A stretch of 64,000 nt of DNA from assembly GCF_008180195.1 (NCBI RefSeq), contig NZ_VTAV01000011.1:62001-126000 (forward strand). Reading direction: 5' to 3'. A program made the position numbers and the translations under genes. This document shows, in pieces, positions 16,398-24,667 of the stretch (positions within the stretch are counted from its first letter, which is position 1; every line of letters starts with the position of its first letter). Origin of the DNA: Sphingobacterium phlebotomi. Lineage in GTDB: Bacteria; Bacteroidota; Bacteroidia; Sphingobacteriales; Sphingobacteriaceae. The notes under the pieces were generated by a model that worked only from the letters and a program-made list of their open reading frames with translations, did not search any database and was not told the DNA's origin.

Positions 16398-17414
16398 TTA
16401 TTCCCAAAGATCATCCCATGTGAGTGGCGTACCGCCAACTTCTTTTAATGTCTCTTCCATATCGTTTTTGCTTACAAATGCGGCGATATCACCTCGCATA
16501 GGGCTTTTTAGAGCTTCGCTTTTCAAATAGAACATTGCTTCCGCGGGCTTAAGCTCGCTGGTGTTGAAATCTGGCAGATAGAAGGCCGCAATATCCTCCC
16601 GGTTTATATCACCGTCTTCGACGTATGCAATCATACATTGCACATCGTCAAAGTTATAGGCACGTCCTTTTTTGGTAACCAACTGGGTGCCAAAACGGGC
16701 ATCACTGATGGTCATCTTGCAATATACGCATTGGTCTTTTCCATATTTAATAGGTTGTGGGCCGGCATTACTTGTGCAGGCTTGCGTACCTATCAGAACA
16801 CAAAATGCGAGCAGAGCGAAAGATTGTTTTGTTTCTTGCGCTAACCATATTTCCCGGCCAGTGCAATAAGCCACCAATATACCGACACCTATAAAAATCC
16901 AGCCGCCTATATCTGGAATGGAAAATGCACCAAAGTTGAGCAATTGCTTAAAGCCGATAAGCGGAGGTTGATAGGCCATACCGGGAACGATAATAGGTGC
17001 GTTAGGGTCAAGGTCATGACCGTAATCGTACAGCCACCTGTAAAAATCGACCATAGCGACAATCCCGAATAGGAGGAAGGCTGCAAACAATACATATACC
17101 CACTTTCTTTTACCGCTTATTGCTACCGCTAGGAAGCTCAATGTAAAAAAACCGATCAAATAAGGGAGGATTGTAAATTCGATGAAATCATCGGCATGAA
17201 GTGTCTTCATGCCGATGTAGTGATTCAACCCGTTGATAATTTCCACATTACCGGCTAGCTTGTTGCTGTATATCTGTAATTCCAGTCCTTCCGGATATTG
17301 CGCTGCATCCAGCTCAATACGCCAAATCGGAAGAAAGATAACCGCAGCTAGGGCTAGGCTGCATACGATAAGTATGATACGGTTGGCGGATGTTATAAGC
17401 GTTGAATTTTTCAC
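16398..17414 (-). CDS. nosL: Fusion of a NosB-like membrane domain with NosL copper chaperone
   Basis: The 338-residue product has two parts. Residues 1-195 contain about four membrane helices with a conserved-looking extracytoplasmic loop (IWRIELDAAQYPEGLELQI, INGLNHYIGM). This resembles the small membrane protein found beside clade II nosZ and called NosB; that label is inference. A fifth hydrophobic helix (198-212) resembles the NosL lipoprotein signal, with Cys213 in the old lipobox position. Residues 225-338 are NosL: Cys229-x-x-Cys232-x-Met234 (CVYCKM) for Cu(I), and FDDVQCM. NosL delivers copper to NosZ. The gene is 25 bases after nosZ. The fusion could be common or particular to this lineage. 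Confidence 0.78.
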   Translation of the reverse strand: MKNSTLITSANRIILIVCSLALAAVIFLPIWRIELDAAQYPEGLELQIYSNKLAGNVEIINGLNHYIGMKTLHADDFIEFTILPYLIGFFTLSFLAVAISGKRKWVYVLFAAFLLFGIVAMVDFYRWLYDYGHDLDPNAPIIVPGMAYQPPLIGFKQLLNFGAFSIPDIGGWIFIGVGILVAYCTGREIWLAQETKQSFALLAFCVLIGTQACTSNAGPQPIKYGKDQCVYCKMTISDARFGTQLVTKKGRAYNFDDVQCMIAYVEDGDINREDIAAFYLPDFNTSELKPAEAMFYLKSEALKSPMRGDIAAFVSKNDMEETLKEVGGTPLTWDDLWE

Positions 17415-17439
17415 GTTGTATATAGTATATGTTAGATGG

Positions 17440-19422
17440 TTACGTTGTCGGTGTGCTTTCGCCTGTGTAGTATTTAATAGGTGTGCTGCTTCCTTTTGGA
17501 GAAACCCTTACATAGCCAGACATCTCTTGGTGTAAAGCCGAACAGAAATCCGTACAATAGAAAGGGAAAATACCCACGCGGTCAGGAACCCATTTTAACG
17601 TAGTCGTTTCGCCTGGCATAACCAAAAGCTCCGAATTATTTGCACCTTTAATGGCAAAACCATGAGGCATATCCCAATCCTGTTCAAGGTTAGTGACATG
17701 GAAGTAAACTTCGTCTCCCATTTGGATACCTTCAATAACGTCCGGTGTAATGTGCGAGCGTATAGTGGTCATGTATACACGTACAATATTACCTTCACGC
17801 ACGACTTTCGCTTCGGCTTCTCCATTTGTTTTATAGGGATGTTTATTTGCATTGATATCATATATCTGCAACGATTTTTCCATGAGGAGGTCTGCTGGTA
17901 ATGCTTGTGCGTAATGCGGTTCTCCGATAGTCGGGAAGTCGAGTAAAAGTTCCATTTTATCGCCACTAATATCAAACAATTGGGCAGCATGACATAACTC
18001 GGGTCCGGTCGGTAAGAAGCGGTCTTTCGTGATTTTATTGTAGGCAACCAAGTATTTCCCGTAAGGATTTTTTGCGTTCCCTCCAGCGACCATTAAATGG
18101 CCCACGGAGTAAAAAGTGGGTTGTCTATCCAAAACTTCCAATGTTTTGATATCCCACTTCACGATCTCCGAAGATACAAAGAATGATGTATAAGCATTCC
18201 CTTTGTCATCAAACTCGGTGTGTAATGGGCCTAATCCTGGTTTCTCTACCTCACCATGTAGCGCTGATTCATATTTTACAACAGGAATGCCAACGTATGG
18301 TTCACGCTCAAAATCTTTGTTGTTAATTGCATTTTGGAGCTTTTCAAAACTGAATACAGGAATCAATGCAGCGAGTTTACCGCTAGCGACGATGTATTCT
18401 CCTGTTGGGCTTACGTCTGAACCGTGTGGCGATTTAGGACAGGGGAGTAAATAAGCAAGATCTTCAAAATCTGCGATATCGAGAACGGTGACTTCCGTTT
18501 TCATTTCATGCTTCGCTGAATGGGTATGCTCGTCCCATCTGTTATGGGCATAACGCACATTGGTTTGCTTTGTGCCTCGCCCAGCTTTGAAATATTCTTC
18601 TGCTTTTTTCCAGTTAATAGCCAGAATGAAATCTTTATCATTTTTAGAAGCGTTAACTTCCAGTAAACTGTGGGCTTGCTCCGAATTGTAACAGCTGAGA
18701 AATAGCCAACCATTGGATATACCTTTTCCTGCACTGGATAAATCGAAATTCAGGCCGGGAGTTTTCAGCTGAAAGGCAATATCAAATTCGCCGCTTTCTT
18801 TGTCTACGCTGACAAAACTGATGTGCCCTTTAAAGTTCTCTTTATACGAATCGATAGGTACGTCACTATCTGGACCGTCGGGTGGGACGCTGAACCGCGT
18901 CGCAGCGATCACATACTCGGAATTTTCTGTCGTGAACGGCGAACAGTGGTTACCACCGGTATTCGGAATTTCGATGATTTCATCGGTGCGGAAAGTCTGT
19001 AGGTTGATTCTCGCCAAACGTGGCGTGTTATTGGAATTGGCAAACATCCACTTGCCATCAGGCATACCGTCTGTAAAAGAAGACTCGATATGGTGCAAGT
19101 CATCCCACGGAACAAAACCGTGCGAGGTCTGCAACATCGGCTTGGTTTCTTCACTAAAGCCCCAACCTTTTTCCGGATCTACGGAAAAAACGGGAATAAC
19201 CCGGAATAGACGGCCACTCGGTAATCCATATACACTCATTTGTCCGCTGAAGCCTCCAGAGGCGAAGTTATAAAATTCATCATACTGTCCAGGAGGGATG
19301 TATGTTCTCTGTGCTGCATCGCCTGTTACAGCACTGCTGGCTCCTTTAGGCCTGCACGCCTGAAAGGATGTGGCCATGGTTGCTACAGCAAGACTTAATA
19401 CTAGATATTGCTTTAGTTTCAT
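17440..19422 (-). CDS. nosZ: Nitrous oxide reductase NosZ, clade II type, lipoprotein
   Basis: The 660-residue enzyme reduces N2O to N2. The N-terminus is a Sec lipoprotein signal with Cys23 rather than a twin-arginine signal, as in clade II NosZ. The beta-propeller holds the CuZ His ligands in the expected motifs: DDLHH, GGNHCSP, KSPHGSD, GPLHTEFD, GHLM and GEPHYAQA. The C-terminal cupredoxin has the CuA site Cys623, Cys627, His631 and Met634 (CTDFCSALHQEM) and His587 (MPHGFAI). Every ligand I can place is present, so the enzyme should be active. It is flanked by a lipoprotein cytochrome c, the likely electron donor, and by nosL/nosDFY. Confidence 0.96.
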   Translation of the reverse strand: MKLKQYLVLSLAVATMATSFQACRPKGASSAVTGDAAQRTYIPPGQYDEFYNFASGGFSGQMSVYGLPSGRLFRVIPVFSVDPEKGWGFSEETKPMLQTSHGFVPWDDLHHIESSFTDGMPDGKWMFANSNNTPRLARINLQTFRTDEIIEIPNTGGNHCSPFTTENSEYVIAATRFSVPPDGPDSDVPIDSYKENFKGHISFVSVDKESGEFDIAFQLKTPGLNFDLSSAGKGISNGWLFLSCYNSEQAHSLLEVNASKNDKDFILAINWKKAEEYFKAGRGTKQTNVRYAHNRWDEHTHSAKHEMKTEVTVLDIADFEDLAYLLPCPKSPHGSDVSPTGEYIVASGKLAALIPVFSFEKLQNAINNKDFEREPYVGIPVVKYESALHGEVEKPGLGPLHTEFDDKGNAYTSFFVSSEIVKWDIKTLEVLDRQPTFYSVGHLMVAGGNAKNPYGKYLVAYNKITKDRFLPTGPELCHAAQLFDISGDKMELLLDFPTIGEPHYAQALPADLLMEKSLQIYDINANKHPYKTNGEAEAKVVREGNIVRVYMTTIRSHITPDVIEGIQMGDEVYFHVTNLEQDWDMPHGFAIKGANNSELLVMPGETTTLKWVPDRVGIFPFYCTDFCSALHQEMSGYVRVSPKGSSTPIKYYTGESTPTT

Positions 19423-19464
19423 AGTTTTATTATTTTATGCTAACAATTAATTGATTCTTTTTTG

Positions 19465-19941
19465 CTATTTAACGCCATCGTTCTGACGCATAAATTCTAG
19501 TATAGCACGTGCATCGTCGTCACTTAAGTTCTGATTAGGCATACGTACTAAACATAACTCTAGTTGTGCTTGTAATTCGGGGTCTTTATCAATCATCGGA
19601 TCGGGATTGGTTATAAAATTCATCAACCATTCCGGTTTGTGTTTTTTGGACACACCCGCCCATCCAGGGCCAACAAGACGTTCTTCTGTGTATTTATGGC
19701 AGCTGGCGCACTTTACGTCAGCAATAGTCTTACCTTCTTTGGCCATAGCCACATCCAATTTATCTCCTACATCAATTGTTTCAAATTTCCCTTCACCACG
19801 TGTCGGGTCGTATGCACTGGTCTTGGCAGTTTTTGCTTTTTCTTCCGGAAATGAACGTTTGCTTTGTTGATCGTTGTTGGTATTGGATGAACATGCATAT
19901 AAAAAGATGCTGATAATACCGAGGGTGATGATTTTTTTCAT
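19465..19941 (-). CDS. Lipoprotein monoheme cytochrome c of the nos operon
   Basis: The 158-residue product has a lipoprotein signal with Cys17, a polar linker, and a class I cytochrome c domain. The heme site is Cys78-x-x-Cys81-His82 (CASCH), and Met134 (VRMPNQNLS) is the probable sixth ligand. It is the first gene of the nos operon, 42 bases before nosZ, so it is the natural electron donor to the CuA site of NosZ in the periplasm. The promoter region at 19992-20037 drives it. The name nosC is sometimes used for such genes, but families differ and I leave it unnamed. Confidence 0.85.
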   Translation of the reverse strand: MKKIITLGIISIFLYACSSNTNNDQQSKRSFPEEKAKTAKTSAYDPTRGEGKFETIDVGDKLDVAMAKEGKTIADVKCASCHKYTEERLVGPGWAGVSKKHKPEWLMNFITNPDPMIDKDPELQAQLELCLVRMPNQNLSDDDARAILEFMRQNDGVK

Positions 19942-19991
19942 GTTCTTTTCAATTATATTTTTACCTGATTCTCTCTGTAATATTTGTTTTA

Positions 19992-20037
19992 CAAATTTAC
20001 TTTCGGGGTTAAGTCCATTTTATGCGTTCAGTCATAA
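19992..20037 (-). promoter_or_regulatory. nos promoter: -7 box plus Crp/Fnr-type dyad
   Basis: The minus-strand -7 box TAAATTTG is at 19992-19999, and no TTTG is found at the -33 position. The dyad TTATG-N8-CATAA lies at 20020-20037, centred 29.5 bp upstream of the -7 box. Over 22 bases (20018-20039) it matches the ric site at 18 positions; the four differences are contiguous in the spacer. This is the geometry of an activator-dependent class II promoter. Confidence 0.68.
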
Positions 20038-20101
20038 GGTACCTAATGAAATGGTTGTTTTTTGTTGTAAGTTATTGTTTTTTAATGATTTATGTTCTTA
20101 A

Positions 20102-20115
20102 TTGATTCTTATCAC
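20102..20115 (+). promoter_or_regulatory. FNR-box-like sequence before the regulator gene
   Basis: TTGATTCTTATCAC matches the FNR consensus TTGAT-N4-ATCAA at 9 of 10 defined bases. It lies 65 bp upstream of the inferred transcript start of the regulator (TTG at 20138-20140, N19, TTCCTTTG at 20160-20167). It could sense oxygen through a true FNR elsewhere, or bind the regulator itself. Confidence 0.4.
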
Positions 20116-20196
20116 TTATTCGTGTGACCTGTGTCAGTTGATTTGTCGGCACTAACCCCTTCCTTTGTAAAAGGATCACCTATAAAAGCGAATGTT

Positions 20197-20817
20197 ATGA
20201 TTCCTGTCGATTTACTTTTGGAAAAAGGAGCGGCGTATCGGAAAACCGAGCCGGGAGAGATTATCTTTAACGAGGGCGGGGTTGCGACCTATTACTATCA
20301 ACTGGTGTCGGGACGTGCAAGATGGTGTAATCTTCTAGACGATGGACGGGAAGTGCTTCATAAGGTTGTTGAACCCGGTGATGTTTTTGGCGAATTACCG
20401 CTGTTTGACGATGGTGTATATGCGGCAAGTGCGATATCCGATATGGCCTGTATCTTGTTACGGTTACGTGCCGATACATTTAAGCAAATATTGGCGGGCT
20501 ATCCGGCTATTCATTTTGATTTTTCCAGATCAATGGCGAGTGATTTACGTTTTAAATTCATGTTGACGGATATTGTTAGCCGAAACTGTCCGGAGGAGAT
20601 CATTACTGCTTTGATTCAATATCTGAACCAAGAGAAGAAATTAATTTGCCAGGAATGCAATCGTTTAATGTTGACCCGGCAGCAATTGGCGAACATGACC
20701 GGTTTACGAGTGGAAACCATTATACGTGCGATAAAAAATATGGAACGGAACGAGCGTTTGAGTATCGTCAAGGGGAAAGTTTTTATTCCAGCAGATGGTA
20801 TTGGAGGGATTTCGTGA
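20197..20817 (+). CDS. Crp/Fnr family regulator, likely controls nos and ric
   Basis: The preferred start is the ATG at 20197 (206 residues), because a promoter-like TTG-N19-TTCCTTTG lies at 20138-20167, inside the longer reading from a GTG at 20131. The cyclic-nucleotide-binding fold runs over about 10-120 (GEIIFNEGG, YYQLVSGRARW, GDVFGELPLF). The winged HTH has TRQQLANMTGLRVETIIRAIKNMER, where the ExxxR pattern resembles the FNR recognition helix. No FNR-like N-terminal Cys cluster is present, so it is not an oxygen-sensing FNR. It may bind heme or another NO-responsive ligand, as in DNR/NnrR. It diverges from nos; a target site is proposed at both nos and ric. Confidence 0.8.
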   Translation: MIPVDLLLEKGAAYRKTEPGEIIFNEGGVATYYYQLVSGRARWCNLLDDGREVLHKVVEPGDVFGELPLFDDGVYAASAISDMACILLRLRADTFKQILAGYPAIHFDFSRSMASDLRFKFMLTDIVSRNCPEEIITALIQYLNQEKKLICQECNRLMLTRQQLANMTGLRVETIIRAIKNMERNERLSIVKGKVFIPADGIGGIS

Positions 20818-20818
20818 T

Positions 20819-22054
20819 ATGCTAGATCTTATTCGAAAATGTACTATTCGCCATTGGCTTATTATAGCTACGGTGAATCTGTTGATTGTGGCCGGATTCG
20901 GGTTTTTGATGCGGCTAAAAATGATTTTTCCTTTGACATGGGCTAATCAAAAGTATATCATGCACGCGCATTCACATTTTGCTTTTGCCGGATGGGTATC
21001 CCATGCTTTAATGGTGTTCATGCTAATGGCTATATTCCGTCTACGCTCGAACAACCGGCTACCTACACGCTATCAATATATCATTACTGCTAATCTATTG
21101 GCATCTTATGGTATGCTTATTTGTTTTACGGTACAGGGGTATGGTTTATTTGCGATTATCTTTTCTACTTTGACGCTGCTGATATCTTTCATTTTTGCGG
21201 GATTCACTTGGCGAGAAATAGGACGATCCGATAGCCCGTTGGTTGTGAAATATTGGTTTAAAGCCTCGCTGTTCTTTTCTGTTTTATCGTCATTAGGTAC
21301 ATTTTCGTTGGTCCGGCTAATGGCTACGCAGCAATTAGACCCCTTGAAGCAATTGGCATCCGTCTATTTTTATCTCCATTTTCAGTACAATGGTTGGTTT
21401 CTGTTTGCTTGTATAGGTTTATTTCTTTATTGGCTATGGGATAGCAATGGAATAGTAGCATGTAGCAAACGGCTTTTTTGGTTATTCTTTTCTTGTGTTA
21501 TTCCGGCCTATTTTCTTTCTGTGTTGTGGTGGAAAGCTTTTCCGGATTGGCTATACGCCGTCGTGGTAGCCACGGTCGTCTTACAATTGGGCATATGGGG
21601 TTGGTTTATACGCTATATTTTTCTTTCGCTTAGAAAAGGAGATTCCATGCAGATAATCAATCCGACAACTAAAATCATATGGACAGGGGTGGCGGTAGCT
21701 GTTTTTCTTAAAATAGCATTGCAGGCTGCTTCTGTGATACCATCACTGAGTCAGTTGGTATACGGCTATCGACCTATTGTAATTGCTTACCTACATTTGG
21801 TGCTTTTGGTCATTGTCTCGCTTTTTATCTTGGGGTTTGCTTTTCAGATGCAAACCTTGCGGTTAAGTAAAATGGCGCATCGATGGATGATGGGGTTTGC
21901 TGTTGGTGTTGTGCTTAATGAATTCATGCTGATGATACAGGGGATTGGTGGATTCGTGCGGACGTATATTCCATTAACTAATCATTTTTTGATACTGGCT
22001 GCGGGTATCATGGTGATTAGCGTTTGTGGTATTTTGTGGAAACAGCGGGAATGA
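20819..22054 (+). CDS. 12-helix heme-copper-oxidase-like membrane protein lacking CuB ligands
   Basis: The start is the ATG at 20819, one base after the regulator stop, preceded by GGAGGGA; it gives 411 residues. Twelve hydrophobic helices follow the subunit I topology. Helix 2 has HAHSHFAFAGW, helix 6 has YLHFQYNGW and helix 10 has YLHLVLL. Helix 7 (LFFSCVIPAYFLSVLWW) lacks the HH pair that binds CuB, and helix 10 has one His where oxidases have two. A low-spin heme may bind, but oxygen or NO reduction by the normal mechanism looks impossible. It is co-transcribed with the nos regulator, so an accessory or sensing role in NO/N2O metabolism is inferred. Confidence 0.58.
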   Translation: MLDLIRKCTIRHWLIIATVNLLIVAGFGFLMRLKMIFPLTWANQKYIMHAHSHFAFAGWVSHALMVFMLMAIFRLRSNNRLPTRYQYIITANLLASYGMLICFTVQGYGLFAIIFSTLTLLISFIFAGFTWREIGRSDSPLVVKYWFKASLFFSVLSSLGTFSLVRLMATQQLDPLKQLASVYFYLHFQYNGWFLFACIGLFLYWLWDSNGIVACSKRLFWLFFSCVIPAYFLSVLWWKAFPDWLYAVVVATVVLQLGIWGWFIRYIFLSLRKGDSMQIINPTTKIIWTGVAVAVFLKIALQAASVIPSLSQLVYGYRPIVIAYLHLVLLVIVSLFILGFAFQMQTLRLSKMAHRWMMGFAVGVVLNEFMLMIQGIGGFVRTYIPLTNHFLILAAGIMVISVCGILWKQRE

Positions 22055-22057
22055 TAA

Positions 22058-22101
22058 TAGAGACGCAAACTTCGAAGTACGCATCGAAGTTTGCGTCTCT
22101 A
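22058..22101. terminator. Perfect 18-bp hairpin between convergent genes
   Basis: The arms 22058-22075 and 22084-22101 are perfectly complementary over 18 bp around an 8-base loop. The element starts 3 bases after one stop codon and ends 17 bases before the convergent stop, so it can end transcription both ways. The GTAGAGACGC-like outer part resembles hairpins repeated in other bacteria, which suggests a dispersed element. Confidence 0.7.
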
Positions 22102-22118
22102 CTGTTATTAAAAGAAAA

Positions 22119-22871
22119 TTAACGATGTTCGACTACACCGATGTACAACGGCGTATCTTCATTATCTTTTTTGCCGATTAACATGATGGTGTAATAAGTG
22201 CGTCCTAACAACCCTGTTCCATTTTGTTTTTTATATTCTCGTTTTGCCAACTCATTGCCATCTGCATCCGTAATACGAAAGGTGTATACCCCACTATTTT
22301 GCGTTTGAAAAGCTTGATTTGCGACCACAGAGGCTCCTGTTTCGATAGGTCGGTCACTGTATAACGGTTCGTCTTCGCCTTCAACAAGTAAATTTACACC
22401 GTTCACTCCACTTGCTAGGTTTAAGAAACGTATGCCGGATTCGTTTTGACCAAGGTTCTCGATGACTTTATCCTGTGTCATGGCAAATCTAGGTTCCTCA
22501 TCCGTACCGTAGACAAAAGAGGTATAGCCACTGTCCACTTTGATAGTTAACGTGGTGTCGATTAAAATGCTTTGGTCATTGTTGTGGCTTGTTATTGTCA
22601 ATTTACGATTGCCGGGGTGTAATAACTGTGCACCGGAGAAGGTTTGGTATTCCAACACCATGGGGCTGCCGTTTATTGGGTTGCCAATAATGTTGCCGTC
22701 TAAGCGGTACAATAAGCCTGACGATGCATCGGGATAACTATTTACGAAATACATGAGACCAGCCGCAGGCATGTCATTCCATGGGCCATCATCGTTATCC
22801 TTCAAACAACTGCTAAATGTGAAGACACTGATAAGTAATAAAAAACAAAATTGTAGTGATAACTTTTTCAT
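22119..22871 (-). CDS. DUF4397 domain lipoprotein
   Basis: The start is the ATG at 22871 (250 residues), where the lipoprotein signal begins (FTFSSC, Cys about 22). A longer reading to 22910 adds an unlikely leader. The domain has the DUF4397 pattern LMYFVNSYPDASSGLLYRLDGN at its start, and repeated beta strands with GIRFLNLASGVNGVNLLV in the middle. It is a surface or periplasmic beta-sandwich of unknown role, common in Sphingobacteria. The gene stands alone between a bidirectional hairpin and an EamA transporter. Confidence 0.76.
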   Translation of the reverse strand: MKKLSLQFCFLLLISVFTFSSCLKDNDDGPWNDMPAAGLMYFVNSYPDASSGLLYRLDGNIIGNPINGSPMVLEYQTFSGAQLLHPGNRKLTITSHNNDQSILIDTTLTIKVDSGYTSFVYGTDEEPRFAMTQDKVIENLGQNESGIRFLNLASGVNGVNLLVEGEDEPLYSDRPIETGASVVANQAFQTQNSGVYTFRITDADGNELAKREYKKQNGTGLLGRTYYTIMLIGKKDNEDTPLYIGVVEHR

Positions 22872-23029
22872 TGTGTTAAAGTGTTTTTCCATATGATAAT
22901 GAACTTTCATATACTTAAACTAGCCTTTCCTTTGGATAGTAGCTTATGCAAGTTTCATTCGCTTGATATGTTTTGGAATTAATACGGAACACAGGAAGGA
23001 AATGCTACAGCTTAAAAAAATATTTTTTA

Positions 23030-24121
23030 TTAATTTTCTTTGTTTACAGTTTCTTTTTGCTTTTCGTGTCTTTGATTGAAGTTGGAGAGTGCCATAATAC
23101 GTGGAATGCTGCTGTGTGGTGCCAACTCGCGCAGTTTCTTTATCCGTTTAGCACGTTTGTAAACTTTGACTTTTTTGTTGTTTTTGTAAAGGTTCCAATT
23201 CATGAGCAAGACGCTGCCTAATACAACGACTAGCCCTATAATTTGTAACGAAGTCACTTGGTGGTCGGTGAAATAGTGTGCTAATACCAAAGCCACGATA
23301 GGATTGATGTAGGCATGTGTACTGACTTCCGTCGCCGGTCTATGTTGTAATAACCATATATAACTACCAAATGCTAAAATAGAACCCATCGTAGCTAGGT
23401 AAATAATGCCCCCCCAATCTTCGGGGAGTACATCACGTATTTGAAAACGAGCGTATTCACCGTTTACAGAGGCAACTACCGTAAATGCTATACCCGCACA
23501 GACCATTTGCCAAGCCGTTTTTACCATGACGTGGATATCTTCTTCTCCACGTTCCTGCATTTGTTGTGTTCTTTTTTCTCTACTATATTTGGATACCAAA
23601 GACCCTACTGTCCAGGCAATTGTTCCGCAGATCAAAACAAACATGGCTGTAATTTTGATACTTTTATCTCCCGAGGAATCCTCCTGTGCAAAAAGCTGTT
23701 CGGCAAACAACATAAAAACACCCAAAAAACCAAAAATCAATCCTAAGACCGTAGGTAAGCTAGAAAAGTTCTCTTTCCATTTTGGTTTGTCAAAAACAAC
23801 AAACCAAATAGCTGTCGCAGCCGCGATGATCGTAACAATAGCACTGGAAATATACTGTTCGGCCCAGATAATCGCAGCCATATCGACAAAGAGTAATAAA
23901 AAGCCAACAAACAAGGCGTCTTTCACGGCTGTTTTTGTAAAAAGCTTATACCCTTTGAAATAGCAATATCCCATCAATAGCGAGCCAGCGATGATAAAAC
24001 GAATAGAGCCCAGTACAAAGGGACTAAAGCTCCGCAATGCCTTTTCTATAAAGAAAAAGGTAGAACCCCATACAATGTATACTACAAGATAAGCAAAAAT
24101 GATACTGCTTGTAGCAGGCAT
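23030..24121 (-). CDS. EamA/DMT family transporter
   Basis: The preferred start is the ATG at 24121 (363 residues), because AAGGAA lies just upstream of it; an ATG at 24142 is also possible. The product has ten membrane helices in two EamA repeats (YIVWGSTFFFIEKALRSF at the start of the first; GSILAFGSYIWLLQHRPA and PIVALVLAHYF in the second). Such proteins export amino acids or other metabolites. A basic tail of about 45 residues follows the last helix (KVYKRAKRIKKL). It lies 28 bases after the Lrp-type regulator on the same strand, so amino-acid export under Lrp control is a reasonable guess. The substrate is unknown. Confidence 0.82.
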   Translation of the reverse strand: MPATSSIIFAYLVVYIVWGSTFFFIEKALRSFSPFVLGSIRFIIAGSLLMGYCYFKGYKLFTKTAVKDALFVGFLLLFVDMAAIIWAEQYISSAIVTIIAAATAIWFVVFDKPKWKENFSSLPTVLGLIFGFLGVFMLFAEQLFAQEDSSGDKSIKITAMFVLICGTIAWTVGSLVSKYSREKRTQQMQERGEEDIHVMVKTAWQMVCAGIAFTVVASVNGEYARFQIRDVLPEDWGGIIYLATMGSILAFGSYIWLLQHRPATEVSTHAYINPIVALVLAHYFTDHQVTSLQIIGLVVVLGSVLLMNWNLYKNNKKVKVYKRAKRIKKLRELAPHSSIPRIMALSNFNQRHEKQKETVNKEN

Positions 24122-24149
24122 ATTTTGATTTCCTTTTGTCATATTAATC

Positions 24150-24632
24150 TTAATCTTCTGTCGGAATAACGAGTTTTTGTTCCTCTTTTACTGTTTCTAA
24201 AACGATGGTAGTACGTGTGGAAATAATCTCTTCTATTTTTCCCAATGAGTTGCGCATGAGGTCTACCAATCCAGCAGCATCATTGGTACGCACTTTAATC
24301 AGATAGCCATCATCCCCCGCAATATCATGGACCTCTTGTACCTCAGGAATCTTAGCTAAGAGTAACCCTACTTTCTGCGTTCCAATGGGATCTTGTGCTT
24401 TAATGAAAATGAAGGACAGTAGCTTCTGATCCAGCGCATCCGGATTGATTTTCGCATTGTATTGTAGGATGACTTGTTTCTGTTCCAATTTCTTGACCCG
24501 TTCTAAAATAGCGGAAGGCGCCATGCCCAGCTCTCGCGCAATATCCGCATTATTCGTACGTGCATTTTCCTGCATAATACGCAGGATTTGATAATCAATT
24601 TGATCCAAGCTAAACTCTAATTTTGCCATCAT
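24150..24632 (-). CDS. Lrp/AsnC family regulator
   Basis: The 160-residue product has an AsnC-type HTH (about 7-60: LDQIDYQILRIMQENARTN, DIARELGMAPSAILERVKKL) and a RAM domain (about 70-150, LSFIFIKAQ, VQEVHDIAGDDGYLIKV with the GDxD effector loop). Members respond to amino acids and bind as octamers wrapping DNA. Its promoter is a perfect match (TTTG-N19-TATATTTG) with an operator-like dyad in the spacer, so it probably represses itself. Two adjacent ATG codons could start the protein. The downstream EamA gene and the divergent FAD oxidoreductase are likely targets. Confidence 0.86.
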   Translation of the reverse strand: MMAKLEFSLDQIDYQILRIMQENARTNNADIARELGMAPSAILERVKKLEQKQVILQYNAKINPDALDQKLLSFIFIKAQDPIGTQKVGLLLAKIPEVQEVHDIAGDDGYLIKVRTNDAAGLVDLMRNSLGKIEEIISTRTTIVLETVKEEQKLVIPTED

Positions 24633-24636
24633 GCTG

Positions 24637-24667
24637 CAAATATACGGGTAAAAGAATAATATTCAAA
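24637..24667 (-). promoter_or_regulatory. Promoter of the Lrp-type gene (consensus -33/-7)
   Basis: On the minus strand TTTG (24664-24667) is followed by exactly 19 bases and TATATTTG (24637-24644), the best promoter match in the window. The -7 box ends only 5 bases before the first ATG (24632), so the transcript may be leaderless or nearly so. The first operator-like dyad (24654-24664) lies in the spacer and touches the -33 box. Confidence 0.72.

Noticed and set aside
20131..20196. GTG start of the Crp/Fnr gene
   Set aside because: A promoter-like element is inside the added segment and homologue-like start MIPVDLLLEKG begins at 20197; not excluded.
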